Source: Burkholderia sp. IMCC1007
GTDB taxonomy: Bacteria; Pseudomonadota; Gammaproteobacteria; Burkholderiales; Burkholderiaceae
Assembly: GCF_027257875.1 (NCBI RefSeq)
Contig: NZ_JAPVQY010000036.1
Location: 1 to 64,000 of the forward strand
Reading direction: 5' to 3'
Length of the DNA: 64,000 nt
Part shown: positions 42,052-50,093 of the stretch, in pieces
Numbering within the stretch: position 1 is the first letter of the stretch
Layout of the letters: each line of letters starts with the position of its first letter
Translations under genes and position numbers: made by a program
The notes under the pieces: generated by a model
Told to the model about the DNA's origin: nothing
Databases searched by the model: none
Seen by the model: the letters and a program-made list of their open reading frames with translations, nothing else

Positions 42052-42774
42052 ATGCGCCTCACCCACGTTTCCGCCATCTCGTTCGATCTCGACGACACGC
42101 TGTGGCCGTTCGGACCTTCGGTCCAACGAGCCGAAGCCTCGCTGCATGCGTGGCTGATCGAACATGCGCCCAATACCGCGCGCGTGCTGCCGACGTCGCA
42201 CGCGCTGGCCGTATTGCGCGACGAATACGAGCGCCTGCGGCCCGATCTCGTCAGCGACTATCGTGCGTTGCGAATCGGATCGATCCGGCTTGCGCTGGAA
42301 CGCGCGAACGAAGACGTCACGCTGACCAACCGCGCATACGACGTGTTCTATTCGGCACGGAACCAGGTGGAATTCTTCGACGATGCGTTGCCCGCGCTCG
42401 CGTGGTTGAGCGCGCGGTTTCCGCTGATCGCGGTGACCAACGGCAATGCGGATTTACGGCTGACGGGCGGCGGCGAGTTCTTTCGCGAAACGCTCAGCGC
42501 GCGGGCGTTCGGGTTCGCGAAGCCGGAGCCGCAGATCTTTCATGCGGCCGCCGCGACACTCGGTGTGCATACGGCGGAACTGCTGCACGTCGGCGACGAC
42601 TTTCACCTCGATATCGTCGGTGCGTTGCAGGCGGGGCTGCAGGCGGCGTGGGTCGTGCGCGATGAACGCGCGGAAGCGGAGCACGCTGCGCATCGTGCCC
42701 CGTCCGCGCATCTGACCGTTCGCGACTTGTCGGTGCTGTGTCGTCTGCTGGGTGGTCCTGTCGAGGCGTCGTAG
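42052..42774 (+). CDS. HAD-family hydrolase (YigB-like phosphatase)
   Basis: 240 residues from ATG 42052. HAD motif I is AISFDLDDTLWPFGPS, with nucleophile D12 and acid D14; motif II is IAVTNGNADLR; motif III/IV is FGFAKPEPQIFHAAAATLG and LLHVGDDFHLDIVGALQAGLQAAWV. The helical cap between motifs I and II and the overall length fit YigB/DEHGL-type phosphatases acting on small phosphorylated metabolites such as FMN-pathway intermediates. It lies 29 bp after the reductase gene and may share its transcript, though its substrate need not be related. Confidence 0.9.
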   Translation: MRLTHVSAISFDLDDTLWPFGPSVQRAEASLHAWLIEHAPNTARVLPTSHALAVLRDEYERLRPDLVSDYRALRIGSIRLALERANEDVTLTNRAYDVFYSARNQVEFFDDALPALAWLSARFPLIAVTNGNADLRLTGGGEFFRETLSARAFGFAKPEPQIFHAAAATLGVHTAELLHVGDDFHLDIVGALQAGLQAAWVVRDERAEAEHAAHRAPSAHLTVRDLSVLCRLLGGPVEAS

Positions 42775-42826
42775 GCGCAGGCCGGCGAGTTACCCGGTCG
42801 ATCACGCCATTCCACTTCACCGCGCC

Positions 42827-43444
42827 TCACGCCGCCTTGCGCGCCTCCGCGATCCGCTGCGGCGCCTTCGGCCGCGCATACAGCCGGTCGACATACGCGC
42901 GCAACTGCGGAAACGCATCGATCAAATGGCACTCGCTGGCCCAGTCGATCAGATACACCGTCACGCAATCGGCCACCGTCAGCGTATCGCCGACGATGAA
43001 TTCGCGCCCTTCCAGATGGCGGTCGAGAATCGCGGCCATCGTCGCGAAATCCTCGCGCGCGAGTTCGATGTCGGCCGGCAGCCGCTTCTCGGGCGGATAG
43101 ATGAACGAATGCCGCGTGATGCGCCACAGCGGCTGCTCGAGCTCCGTCACCGCGAACATGACCCATCGGTACGCCTGCGCACGCAGCGCCAGATCAGCGG
43201 GCAGCAGCGCCTTCTCCGGATACTTGTCCGCGAGATACAGCACGATCGCGGCGGACTCCGGAATCACGAGATCGCCATCCACCAGCACGGGCACCTTGCC
43301 CGCCGGATTGAGGCGCAGGAATTCGGGCCGCTTGTGCTCGCCCGCCAGCAGGTTGACCGACACGAACTCGAAATCCGCATCCAGTTCCTTGAGCCCCCAG
43401 AGCGCGCGCTGCGAACGCGTGCCGGGGAATCCGTAAAGCTTCAT
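42827..43444 (-). CDS. Glutathione S-transferase
   Basis: 205 residues from ATG 43444 (MKLYGFPGTRSQRALWGLKEL), which has GGAGAC eight bases upstream; an ATG two codons earlier at 43450 is possible but too close to the site. Thioredoxin-fold N-domain with the glutathione-binding NPAGKVPVLVDGDLVIPESAAIVLYLADKY, and an all-helical C-domain (FIVGDTLTVADCVTVYLIDWA). It conjugates or reduces electrophiles using glutathione. It is followed upstream by a YCII gene and a divergent MarR gene, a likely detoxification group. Confidence 0.93.
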   Translation of the reverse strand: MKLYGFPGTRSQRALWGLKELDADFEFVSVNLLAGEHKRPEFLRLNPAGKVPVLVDGDLVIPESAAIVLYLADKYPEKALLPADLALRAQAYRWVMFAVTELEQPLWRITRHSFIYPPEKRLPADIELAREDFATMAAILDRHLEGREFIVGDTLTVADCVTVYLIDWASECHLIDAFPQLRAYVDRLYARPKAPQRIAEARKAA

Positions 43445-43576
43445 CGCCATGTCTCCGTCGAAAACGTCGGGGAAATTTCCATTTCCGTGTGCAGGCGAAC
43501 GCGCATCGGCCGCGATCACGACGACACCACCCGCCGCGATCACCGCGACGACGCGCCTCGCGCCTGCGCTGCCCGC

Positions 43577-43945
43577 TTACATGCCGGGCACGGCGAGCAC
43601 CGGCATCACGTCGATCGTCTCGCCCGGGAACAGCGTGAAATGCGGATGGCCTTCGAACAGCGCGGCCGCCGCCTCGTGCGACGCGGCGCGCACCACGGTA
43701 AAACCGCCCATCGCGTTGGCGGTGTCCTTCACGCCGCCCGCTCCGATGGTCTTGGTCTTGCCGAGCGGCCCGCCGAGCTCGACGATCGCGTCGCGATGCC
43801 GTTCGACCCACGCGTGCCACGCGGCGATGCCTTCCCGCTCGCGCGTGCGCCGCTCGTCGTCGGGCAACGCCATCCATGCCTTCATGCGCGGGCTGTCCTT
43901 GCTGCCGAGGAATACCGCGAGATACAACTGCTGTTGAGCACTCAT
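43577..43945 (-). CDS. YCII-related protein
   Basis: 122 residues from ATG 43945. The pattern LYLAVFLGSKDSPRMKAWMALPDDER ... GIAAWHAWVERHRDAIVELGGPLGKTKTI ... GGFTVVRAASHEAAAALFEGHPHFTLFPGETIDVMPVL is that of YCII/DGPF-like small alpha-beta barrels, whose biochemical role is mostly unknown. It lies between the GST gene (132 bp away, same strand) and the divergent MarR gene and is probably controlled by that MarR. Confidence 0.88.
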   Translation of the reverse strand: MSAQQQLYLAVFLGSKDSPRMKAWMALPDDERRTREREGIAAWHAWVERHRDAIVELGGPLGKTKTIGAGGVKDTANAMGGFTVVRAASHEAAAALFEGHPHFTLFPGETIDVMPVLAVPGM

Positions 43946-44004
43946 GTTTCCTCCGTCCGATCGCGGGCACGACGGAACGCCGCACCTCGCCCTTGACACG
44001 ATAG

Positions 44005-44016
44005 GTTGATATCAAC
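44005..44016 (+). promoter_or_regulatory. Perfect palindrome GTTGATATCAAC, MarR operator candidate
   Basis: A perfect 12-bp palindrome 11 bp before the MarR ATG (44028) and 60 bp from the divergent YCII start (43945). It is the only palindrome of this quality in the 82-bp divergent gap and matches the TTGATATCAA type of half-site used by many MarR proteins. Confidence 0.65.
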
Positions 44017-44027
44017 ACAATTGCAAC

Positions 44028-44495
44028 ATGGCACGCAAAGAAAAGCTCCCTTTCGAAACGACGCTGATGGTGCGCGATTGCTGCCTGTGCCTGCACATGC
44101 AGCGCGCGGCGCGCAATCTCGCGCGCATCTTCGACGATGCGCTGCGCCCGCTGGATCTGACCAACGGTCAGTTTTCGCTATTGATGTCGCTGAACCGGCC
44201 GCAACCGGCCGCGATGAAATCGGTCGCGTCGCTGCTCGCGATGGACCGCACTACGCTGACCGCCGCGCTCAAGCCGCTCGAGCGGCGCGGGCTGGTCACG
44301 ATCGAGCCGGATCCGGACGACGGGCGCAGCCGCCTGCTCGCACTCACGCCGGCCGGCCATCGGCTGCTCGCCGACGCGTTTCCGGTGTGGCAGCAAACGC
44401 ATGCCGACATCGAACGGCCGTTTGCGCCGGGAGAAGTCGATCTGCTGCGCGGCCAGTTGCGCGCGCTGTCGGAGGATCCGGCTACGCGAGACTGA
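44028..44495 (+). CDS. MarR-family transcriptional regulator
   Basis: 155 residues from ATG 44028. The N-terminal helix contains a Cys cluster (MVRDCCLCLHMQRAARNLARIF) that could sense oxidants or electrophiles. The winged helix-turn-helix is NGQFSLLMSLNRPQPAAMKSVASLLAMDRTTLTAALKPLERRGLVTIEPDPDDGRSRLLALTPAG. It is divergent from the YCII and GST genes, with a perfect palindrome in between. It probably represses itself and those genes and is released by electrophiles (inference). Convergent with the TetR gene, 12 bp apart. Confidence 0.93.
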   Translation: MARKEKLPFETTLMVRDCCLCLHMQRAARNLARIFDDALRPLDLTNGQFSLLMSLNRPQPAAMKSVASLLAMDRTTLTAALKPLERRGLVTIEPDPDDGRSRLLALTPAGHRLLADAFPVWQQTHADIERPFAPGEVDLLRGQLRALSEDPATRD

Positions 44496-44507
44496 CGCGC
44501 GCACCGC

Positions 44508-45101
44508 TCACTTGCGGCCCTGCTTCGGCATCAGCAATTGCGCGAACTCCTGCAGGAACCGCACGGGCCCGTGCGCGTGCAGCGCCTGCCCGCTGCTGAG
44601 CGCGCCGTCGATGACGGTCGCGAGCCGCAGCGCGTACGTTTCCGGCTCGTCGATCCCCATCGCATTCGCCAGCTCGGTCAAGCGTCGCCGCAGTTCCTGC
44701 TTGTGCGCGACGGCGACCTTGCGCGCCGGATGATTGCCGTCCGCATATTCGGCGGCGATATTGATCTGCGGGCAACCGCGATAACCGGGGCGCTCGATCC
44801 GTTCGCCGATCCACTGCAGCTGCGCGTCCAGTTCCTCGCGCGGCGTGCGGCGATACTGCGCGGCCACCGCATCCCAGTGCGCCCAGAAATCCGCGTCCTC
44901 GCGCAACAGGAACGCCTCGATCAGGTCGTCCTTGGTTGCGAAGTGCCGATACAGGCTCGTCTTCGCGACGCCGGCCTGCGCGACGATCAAGTCCACGCCG
45001 ACCGCCCGCGTGCCTTCCCGATAGAACAGCTCGCTGGCCGTTTGCAGAATGCGTTCGCGCGTATCGAGCGCGACGCCGTTCGTGTCCGTTGCCTTTTTCA
45101 T
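44508..45101 (-). CDS. TetR-family transcriptional repressor
   Basis: 197 residues from ATG 45101. The N-terminal helix-turn-helix is TRERILQTASELFYREGTRAVGVDLIVAQAGVAKTSLYRHFATKDDLI, of the subgroup with a C-terminal effector domain containing IGERIERPGYRGCPQINIAAEYADGNHPAR. That segment, with its conserved Cys, occurs in repressors of electrophile- or reductase-linked genes. It is divergent from the reductase at 45220. The gap contains a symmetric operator overlapping a strong promoter, so it very likely represses that operon and itself. Confidence 0.93.
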   Translation of the reverse strand: MKKATDTNGVALDTRERILQTASELFYREGTRAVGVDLIVAQAGVAKTSLYRHFATKDDLIEAFLLREDADFWAHWDAVAAQYRRTPREELDAQLQWIGERIERPGYRGCPQINIAAEYADGNHPARKVAVAHKQELRRRLTELANAMGIDEPETYALRLATVIDGALSSGQALHAHGPVRFLQEFAQLLMPKQGRK

Positions 45102-45163
45102 CCCGACTTGGCCATCCAGGGCCGCCTGTCCCGCAAAGTGGTTCCGATGATAGCACCGCGTGC

Positions 45164-45206
45164 TTGACGACGCTACAGGTCTGTACTATAAAACAGACCG
45201 TTCTGT
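45164..45206 (+). promoter_or_regulatory. Sigma-70 promoter with overlapping TetR operator
   Basis: TTGACG at 45164-45169 and TATAAA at 45187-45192 are separated by exactly 17 bp, a near-consensus promoter and rare in this GC-rich window. GGTCTGT (45178-45184) and ACAGACC (45193-45199) form a 7-bp inverted repeat around the -10 box. ACAGA-CCGT-TCTGT (45193-45206) forms a second one. Binding by the divergent TetR would occlude RNA polymerase. Confidence 0.75.
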
Positions 45207-45219
45207 ATCGGAGTCGATC

Positions 45220-46275
45220 ATGGATGCTCGAATGACGGTTGCAGTGTATGGCGCGACGGGTCACACCGCGCGATTCGTGATCGCGGAACTGGAGCGCCGC
45301 GGCCTCGGCACGATCCGCATCGGGCGCGATGCGGTGCGGCTCGCGCAAGGCCGCAACGACGCGGCGCCGTGGCGCGTCGCGTCGGTCGACGATCCGGCCT
45401 CGCTCGACGCCGCGCTGCGCGGCGCGCACGCCGTGATCAACTGCGCGGGGCCGTACCTGGATACCGCGCTGCCGGTCGCCGATGCGGCATTGCGGGCCGG
45501 CATCCCGTATCTGGACCTGACGGCCGAGCAGCCGTCGGTCCACGCACTGACCGAACAGCGCGACGCCCGCGCGCGCGCCGCCGGCGTGACGCTCGTGCCG
45601 GCCGCCGCGTTCTACGGCGGACTGGCGGACCTGCTCGTCACGGCCGTGATCGACGCGAACCAGCCGATCGATCGCATCGACATCGCGACCGGTCTCGACA
45701 GCTGGCATCCGACCCGCGGCACGCGCGTGACCGGCGAGCGCAATCATGCGACCCGGCTCATCGTGAAGGGCGGCAAGCCGACCGCGGTGCCGTCGGCCGC
45801 CCGCGAACGCAGGTGGCCGTTCCCGCCGCCGCTCGGTGACGTCGACGTCACGCTGCTGCCGTTTTCCGAAGTGATGACACTCGCGCGACATCTGCGTGTC
45901 GATACGATCGAGTCCTGGCTCGCGACGCTCGCGCTGCGCGACGTCCGCGATGCCGGCACGCCGCCGCCGCAACCGGTCGACGCGCTCGGCCGCTCCGCGC
46001 AGCAGTTCGCGATGGATGCCGTCGTCGTGCAGAACGGCGTCATGCATCGCGCGACCGCGTCGGGACGCGACATCTACGCGGTCAGCGCACCGATCATCGT
46101 CGAAGCGACGGTCCGCCTGCTGACCGGCAGGACGCTGACGTCGGGCGGCGTCTGCAGCCTCGGCGAACTGTTCGATGCGCGTGATTTCCTCGCGGCACTC
46201 GATGCGATCACCGTATCGTTCTGCACCACTGACGATCCCGTTTTCACCAGGAGAGACGAGTATGAGCAGCAGTAA
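45220..46275 (+). CDS. Saccharopine-dehydrogenase-like NAD(P)-binding protein
   Basis: 351 residues from ATG 45220, with GGAG six bases upstream. The N-terminal Rossmann motif is VAVYGATGHTARFVIAELERRG, and later INCAGPYLDTALPVADAALRAGIPYLDLTAEQPSV matches the saccharopine-dehydrogenase / trans-acting enoyl reductase superfamily. The C-terminal half is less conserved. The substrate is unknown. It overlaps the following PEP-mutase-family gene by 14 bp and is driven by a TetR-controlled promoter, so it is probably induced by a specific small molecule. Confidence 0.85.
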   Translation: MDARMTVAVYGATGHTARFVIAELERRGLGTIRIGRDAVRLAQGRNDAAPWRVASVDDPASLDAALRGAHAVINCAGPYLDTALPVADAALRAGIPYLDLTAEQPSVHALTEQRDARARAAGVTLVPAAAFYGGLADLLVTAVIDANQPIDRIDIATGLDSWHPTRGTRVTGERNHATRLIVKGGKPTAVPSAARERRWPFPPPLGDVDVTLLPFSEVMTLARHLRVDTIESWLATLALRDVRDAGTPPPQPVDALGRSAQQFAMDAVVVQNGVMHRATASGRDIYAVSAPIIVEATVRLLTGRTLTSGGVCSLGELFDARDFLAALDAITVSFCTTDDPVFTRRDEYEQQ

Positions 46276-47029
46276 CAAAGAGAAAGGCGCGTATTTCCGT
46301 TCGCTTCACCGCGCAGGCGAGCCGCTGGTGCTGTTCAACGTGTGGGACGCCGGCAGCGCGCGTACCGTCGCCGATGCGGGCGGCGTCGCGCTGGCGACCG
46401 GAAGCTGGTCGGTCGCGGCCGCCAACGGTTTCAGCGACGGCGAAAAGATGCCGAAGGCGCTGATGATGGAGGTGCTCGCGCGGATCGCGCAGGCGACGGA
46501 TCTGCCCGTCACCGCCGATCTCGAAAGCGGCTATGGCGAGCGGCTGGCGGATGTCGCCGACACGATCGCGCACAGCATCGAGGCCGGCGCGATCGGCTGC
46601 AATCTCGAGGACAGTTTCCCGGCCACGGGCGAGCTGCGTACGCTCGACGACGCAGCCGCGCGTGTCGCATCGGCCCGGCAGGCGGCCGATCGCGCCGACA
46701 TCGGCTACTTCATCAACGCGCGCACCGACGTGTTCTTCAAGGCCGCGGCCGACACGCACGACGAGCGGCTGCTCGACGAAGTACTGGCCCGCGCACGCGC
46801 GTATGCGGCGGCCGGCGCCGACGGCCTGTTCGTGCCGGGCCTGCGTGCGCCCGCGCTGATTCGCGCGCTGACGGCCGCATCGCCGCTGCCGGTGAACATC
46901 ATGCGCGTGTCCGACACGCCGACGCTGGCCGAACTCGCCGAATACGGCGTCGCGCGCATCAGTCACGGGCCGTACCCATACCTGCAGGCGATGAACGCGC
47001 TTGCGGCGGTGGTGAAGCAACGTGCATAG
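46262..47029 (+). CDS. Isocitrate lyase / PEP mutase-family protein
   Basis: 255 residues from ATG 46262, with GGAGAGACGAGT as ribosome-binding region. TIM-barrel of the PEP mutase/isocitrate lyase superfamily: LFNVWDAGSARTVADAGGVALATGSWSVA, metal-site region ADLESGYGERLADV, NLEDSFPATGELR, and YFINARTDVFF. The loop Cys of true isocitrate lyases (KKCGH) is absent, so it is one of the short family members such as oxaloacetase- or phosphonate-type lyases of unassigned substrate. Coupled to the reductase upstream. Confidence 0.9.
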   Translation: MSSSNKEKGAYFRSLHRAGEPLVLFNVWDAGSARTVADAGGVALATGSWSVAAANGFSDGEKMPKALMMEVLARIAQATDLPVTADLESGYGERLADVADTIAHSIEAGAIGCNLEDSFPATGELRTLDDAAARVASARQAADRADIGYFINARTDVFFKAAADTHDERLLDEVLARARAYAAAGADGLFVPGLRAPALIRALTAASPLPVNIMRVSDTPTLAELAEYGVARISHGPYPYLQAMNALAAVVKQRA

Positions 47030-47047
47030 CCCGATCGATTACATCCG

Positions 47048-47340
47048 ATGCGCGTGATCGACGACGACACGCAGCGACTGCTTGACGACCTGCTTGCCAG
47101 TCCGCAGGCCGCGCACGACTGGAAAACGCCGCCGGCGCCGGCCGCCGCACCGCCGCACCGCCGCACCATCGCTGCCGGTCGTGCCGGTCGGCTTCGTCCA
47201 CGAAGGCGTCGTGCTGCGCTATTTCTCGTCGATCACGACGGTCGGTACGCCGCAAAGCGCCGCCGCGCAGGAGCTGCACATCGAGTGCATGTTCCCCGCT
47301 GACGACGCCACCGAAACACGTCACCGGCGGTTGCTCGACG
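47048..47340 (+). pseudogene. Frameshifted, N-terminally truncated regulator remnant
   Basis: Two frames together resemble the C-terminal part of a bacterial regulator. The first frame gives DDDTQRLLDDLLASPQAAHDW up to about 47140. A GC-rich CCGCACCGCCGCACC tract then requires a shift to the frame giving VGFVHEGVVLRYFSSITTVG and QELHIECMFPADDATETRH up to about 47340. This kind of segment occurs, as I recall, at the end of XRE-type regulators with a ligand-binding domain. No DNA-binding part or ribosome-binding site is present. It lies between the PEP-mutase-family gene and the convergent MFS gene. Confidence 0.5.
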
Positions 47341-47386
47341 CGCAGCCGACGCGCCGAACAGCCCGCAGCCGGCGCTCACGCGTCGT

Positions 47387-48598
47387 TCACTCGGCCAGCG
47401 CCGCCGCCGCCCCGACCCGCTTCGGCACGCCGGTCACGATCGTCGCCACCGCGACGGCCAGCACCGCGGCCGCGCCCAGGAACACGCCGCCCGCGCCGTT
47501 CGCGTCGAACACGACACCGCCCACCGCCGCGCCGGTCGCGATCGCGAGCTGGATCGCCGCGACGATCAGCCCGCCCGCGCTCTCCGCTTCATCGGGCACG
47601 GTGCGCGTGACCCACGTCGACCATGCGACCGGCACGCCGCCGAACGCCATCCCCCACAACGCGACCAGCACCGCGTCGATCATCGGCGCACGGCCGAGCG
47701 CGACGAGCGCGATGCCGAGCACGACCATCAGCGCGGGCATCCCGATCAGCATCGGCCGCAGCCGGTGTTCGAGCACGCGGCCGGCGAGCGACGTGCCGAC
47801 GAAGTTCGCGATGCCGTAGCCGAGCAGGATCGCCGACAGCCCGTTCACGCCGACGCCCGCCACCTGTTCGAGGAACGGCCGCAGATACGTGAAGAACGCG
47901 AAATGCCCGGTGAACACGAGGATCGTCGCGAACATCCCGAGGCCGACGGTCGGCCGGCGCAGCACGTCGACGAGCGTGCGCAGCCGCGTCGTGCCGCTCG
48001 GCGGCATCGACGGCAGCGTCATCACCTGCGACACGAGCGCGACGCCGCCGATCGCGGCCGCGATCAGAAATACGTTGCGCCAGCCGATCAGGTGCCCGAA
48101 GTAACTTCCCATCGGCGCGGACGCGATCGTCGCGACCGCCACGCCGCTGAAGATGATCGACAGCGCACGCGGCACCATCGCGGTCGGCACGAGCCGCATC
48201 GCGGTGGCCGTCGCCATCGTCCAGAAGCCGCCCAGCGCGACGCCGAGCACCACGCGGCCGACCAGCAGCGTCGTCAGGTTCGGCGCGAACGCGACCGCGA
48301 GATTCGATGCGACGAGCAGCACCGAGAATGCGAGCAGCACGCGCCGCCGGTCGATCGTGCGCGTCAGCGCGGAGATCAACAGGCTGGTGACGAGCGCGAC
48401 CGTCGCGGTGGCCGTCACGGCCTGGCCGGCCACGCCTTCGGTCACGCCGAGACTGTCGGCCATCGGCGTGAGCAGGCTCGCGGGCAGGAATTCGGCGGTG
48501 ACGAGGCCGAACACGCCGAGCGTCATCGCGAACACCGCGCCCCAGGCCGGTTCGCGGGGAGCCGCTGAGGTGGCGGCAGAAGACATTCCGGGATTCAT
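47387..48598 (-). CDS. MFS transporter, DHA1 (drug/purine efflux) type
   Basis: 403 residues from ATG 48598; ATG 48586 is an alternative. Twelve predicted helices; GVFGLVTAEFLPASLLTPMADSLGVTEGVAGQAVTATATVALVTSLLISALT and TRTIDRRRVLLAFSVLL (motif A region) are typical of the DHA1 arabinose/purine-nucleoside efflux group. VGRVVLGVALGGFWTMATATAMRLVP is the helix-4/5 region. It is divergent from the AraC regulator at 48709, so the pair is likely an inducible exporter and its regulator. The substrate is unknown. Confidence 0.9.
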   Translation of the reverse strand: MNPGMSSAATSAAPREPAWGAVFAMTLGVFGLVTAEFLPASLLTPMADSLGVTEGVAGQAVTATATVALVTSLLISALTRTIDRRRVLLAFSVLLVASNLAVAFAPNLTTLLVGRVVLGVALGGFWTMATATAMRLVPTAMVPRALSIIFSGVAVATIASAPMGSYFGHLIGWRNVFLIAAAIGGVALVSQVMTLPSMPPSGTTRLRTLVDVLRRPTVGLGMFATILVFTGHFAFFTYLRPFLEQVAGVGVNGLSAILLGYGIANFVGTSLAGRVLEHRLRPMLIGMPALMVVLGIALVALGRAPMIDAVLVALWGMAFGGVPVAWSTWVTRTVPDEAESAGGLIVAAIQLAIATGAAVGGVVFDANGAGGVFLGAAAVLAVAVATIVTGVPKRVGAAAALAE

Positions 48599-48708
48599 GT
48601 GTGGTTCCGTACGAAAAGGCGTTCCAGTGATGGCGTATCGTAAGGAACCACGGCAGGACGGTCTATGACATACAATCCGCTCTTATTGATCGAACGTCCG
48701 AATCTGAT

Positions 48709-49698
48709 ATGTCCGAGCCTTTGCTTCCCGATGCCCACGACGCGCACGACCTCGTCAGCGAGCTGCTGCTCGGCATGCGCCTGAGCGGCGTGCAGTACCG
48801 CCGGATCCAGGTGCCGCGGCCGTTCGGGCTGAGCTTCGGCCAGGCGCCGGGCCGCGCGCAGTTCCATTTCGTCGGGCGCGGGCCGGTGCTGCTGCGCGAC
48901 GCGGCCGGCACGACCGTGCAGCTCGAAGCCGGCGACGCGATCCTGCTGCCGCACGGCCGCACGCACGCGCTGGTGTCCGATCCGGATGCCACGTGCCGCG
49001 AGATCGGCGGGTTCGAGGTCGCGAAGATCTGCGACACGGTCGCGGCGGTGGGTGCAACGTCGTGCGCGACGCCGGAGCCGGGCGCCGGCGATGCGCTGAT
49101 CTTCAGCGCGTGCATGGAGCTCGATCTCGGCGGCATGCAGCCGCTCGTCGGCACGATGCCGGAGTTCATGCACGTCGGCACGCTGCTCGCGCGCTACCCG
49201 GAGATCCGGCCGATGCTCGACGCGATGGAGCGCGAATCGTGCTCCGCGCGCGCGGGCTTTGCGGGCATCCTCGCGCGGCTCGCGGACGTGGTCGCCGCGT
49301 TCATCGTGCGCGGCTGGGTGGAATGCGGATGCGGCGACGCGACGGGCTGGGTGCAGGCGCTGCGCGAACCGAGGCTCGGCCGCTCGATCGTCGCGCTGCA
49401 TCGCGATCCGGGGCGCAACTGGAGTGTCGCGGAACTGGCCGCCGAAGCCGGCGTGTCGCGCTCGGTGTTCGCCGAGCGCTTTCTCTCGGCCACCGGGATG
49501 ACGCCGGTGCGCTATCTGACCGAGCTGCGGATGCGGCTCGCCGCGCAGTGGATCGCACGCGACCGCGAAGCGATCGAGGCGGTCGCGTACCGGCTCGGCT
49601 ACGGGTCGCTCGCCGCGTTCAGCCGCGCGTTCAAGCGCGTGGTCGGGCGGCCGCCGGGCGCGGTGCGCGCGGAAAGCGACGCGCACGCCGACGCGTGA
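48709..49698 (+). CDS. AraC-family regulator with cupin_6 N-terminal domain
   Basis: 329 residues from ATG 48709. The N-terminal half is an AraC-binding-like cupin (FHFVGRGPVLLRDAAGTTVQLEAGDAILLPHGRTHAL) characteristic of the cupin_6 group found next to MFS exporters or dehydrogenases. The C-terminal half carries two helix-turn-helix motifs: NWSVAELAAEAGVSRSVFAERF and AIEAVAYRLGYGSLAAFSRAFKRVVGRPPGAVR. It is divergent from the MFS gene, its probable target. Confidence 0.92.
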   Translation: MSEPLLPDAHDAHDLVSELLLGMRLSGVQYRRIQVPRPFGLSFGQAPGRAQFHFVGRGPVLLRDAAGTTVQLEAGDAILLPHGRTHALVSDPDATCREIGGFEVAKICDTVAAVGATSCATPEPGAGDALIFSACMELDLGGMQPLVGTMPEFMHVGTLLARYPEIRPMLDAMERESCSARAGFAGILARLADVVAAFIVRGWVECGCGDATGWVQALREPRLGRSIVALHRDPGRNWSVAELAAEAGVSRSVFAERFLSATGMTPVRYLTELRMRLAAQWIARDREAIEAVAYRLGYGSLAAFSRAFKRVVGRPPGAVRAESDAHADA

Positions 49699-49805
49699 CG
49701 GGGCTCGCGTAGCGAGCCTCGCGCAACGCACGCCTTCCTGTGCGCGAGCCGGCCGCGTCGTGTCGCGCCCGCGCTATCCATCGGCATCGCGATACGCGTC
49801 GCCGG

Positions 49806-49988
49806 TCATGACGGACCGACTCCCCCGCTGCGCGCGTCGAGCTGGTCCACCAACGCCGTCGCACACTGCACGGCCAGCGCCGCGCACTGTTGCGCATCCA
49901 CCGGCGCGCCCTTCATCACCACACCCTGCACGATCCGGCCCAGCAAATCCTTCGACAGGTCGGCGATCTCATGTTCCCGTTCAGTCAT
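49806..49988 (-). CDS. Small hypothetical protein (60 aa)
   Basis: 60 residues from ATG 49988 (MTEREHEIADLSKDLLGRIVQGVVMKG...), with GGAGAC-like purines upstream. It is acidic and helical with two Cys in QQCAALAVQCATALVDQLDA; no signal peptide. The composition is protein-like and unlike the shadow frames, so it is probably real, but I do not recognise it. It is downstream of and co-directional with the transglutaminase-like gene, 105 bp away. Confidence 0.6.
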   Translation of the reverse strand: MTEREHEIADLSKDLLGRIVQGVVMKGAPVDAQQCAALAVQCATALVDQLDARSGGVGPS

Positions 49989-50093
49989 GTTCGTCTCCCG
50001 CGCGTCGCGCCCGGTTCGGCCGGGTTCGGCCACGCGTCCGATCGTGCCGGGCGCCGCGCATGCCGCATGGAGAGCATGTACCGTGCCCGACAT

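Noticed and set aside
46262-47029. Isocitrate lyase of the glyoxylate cycle
   Set aside because: It lacks the KKCGH-type catalytic loop and is about half the length of true isocitrate lyases.
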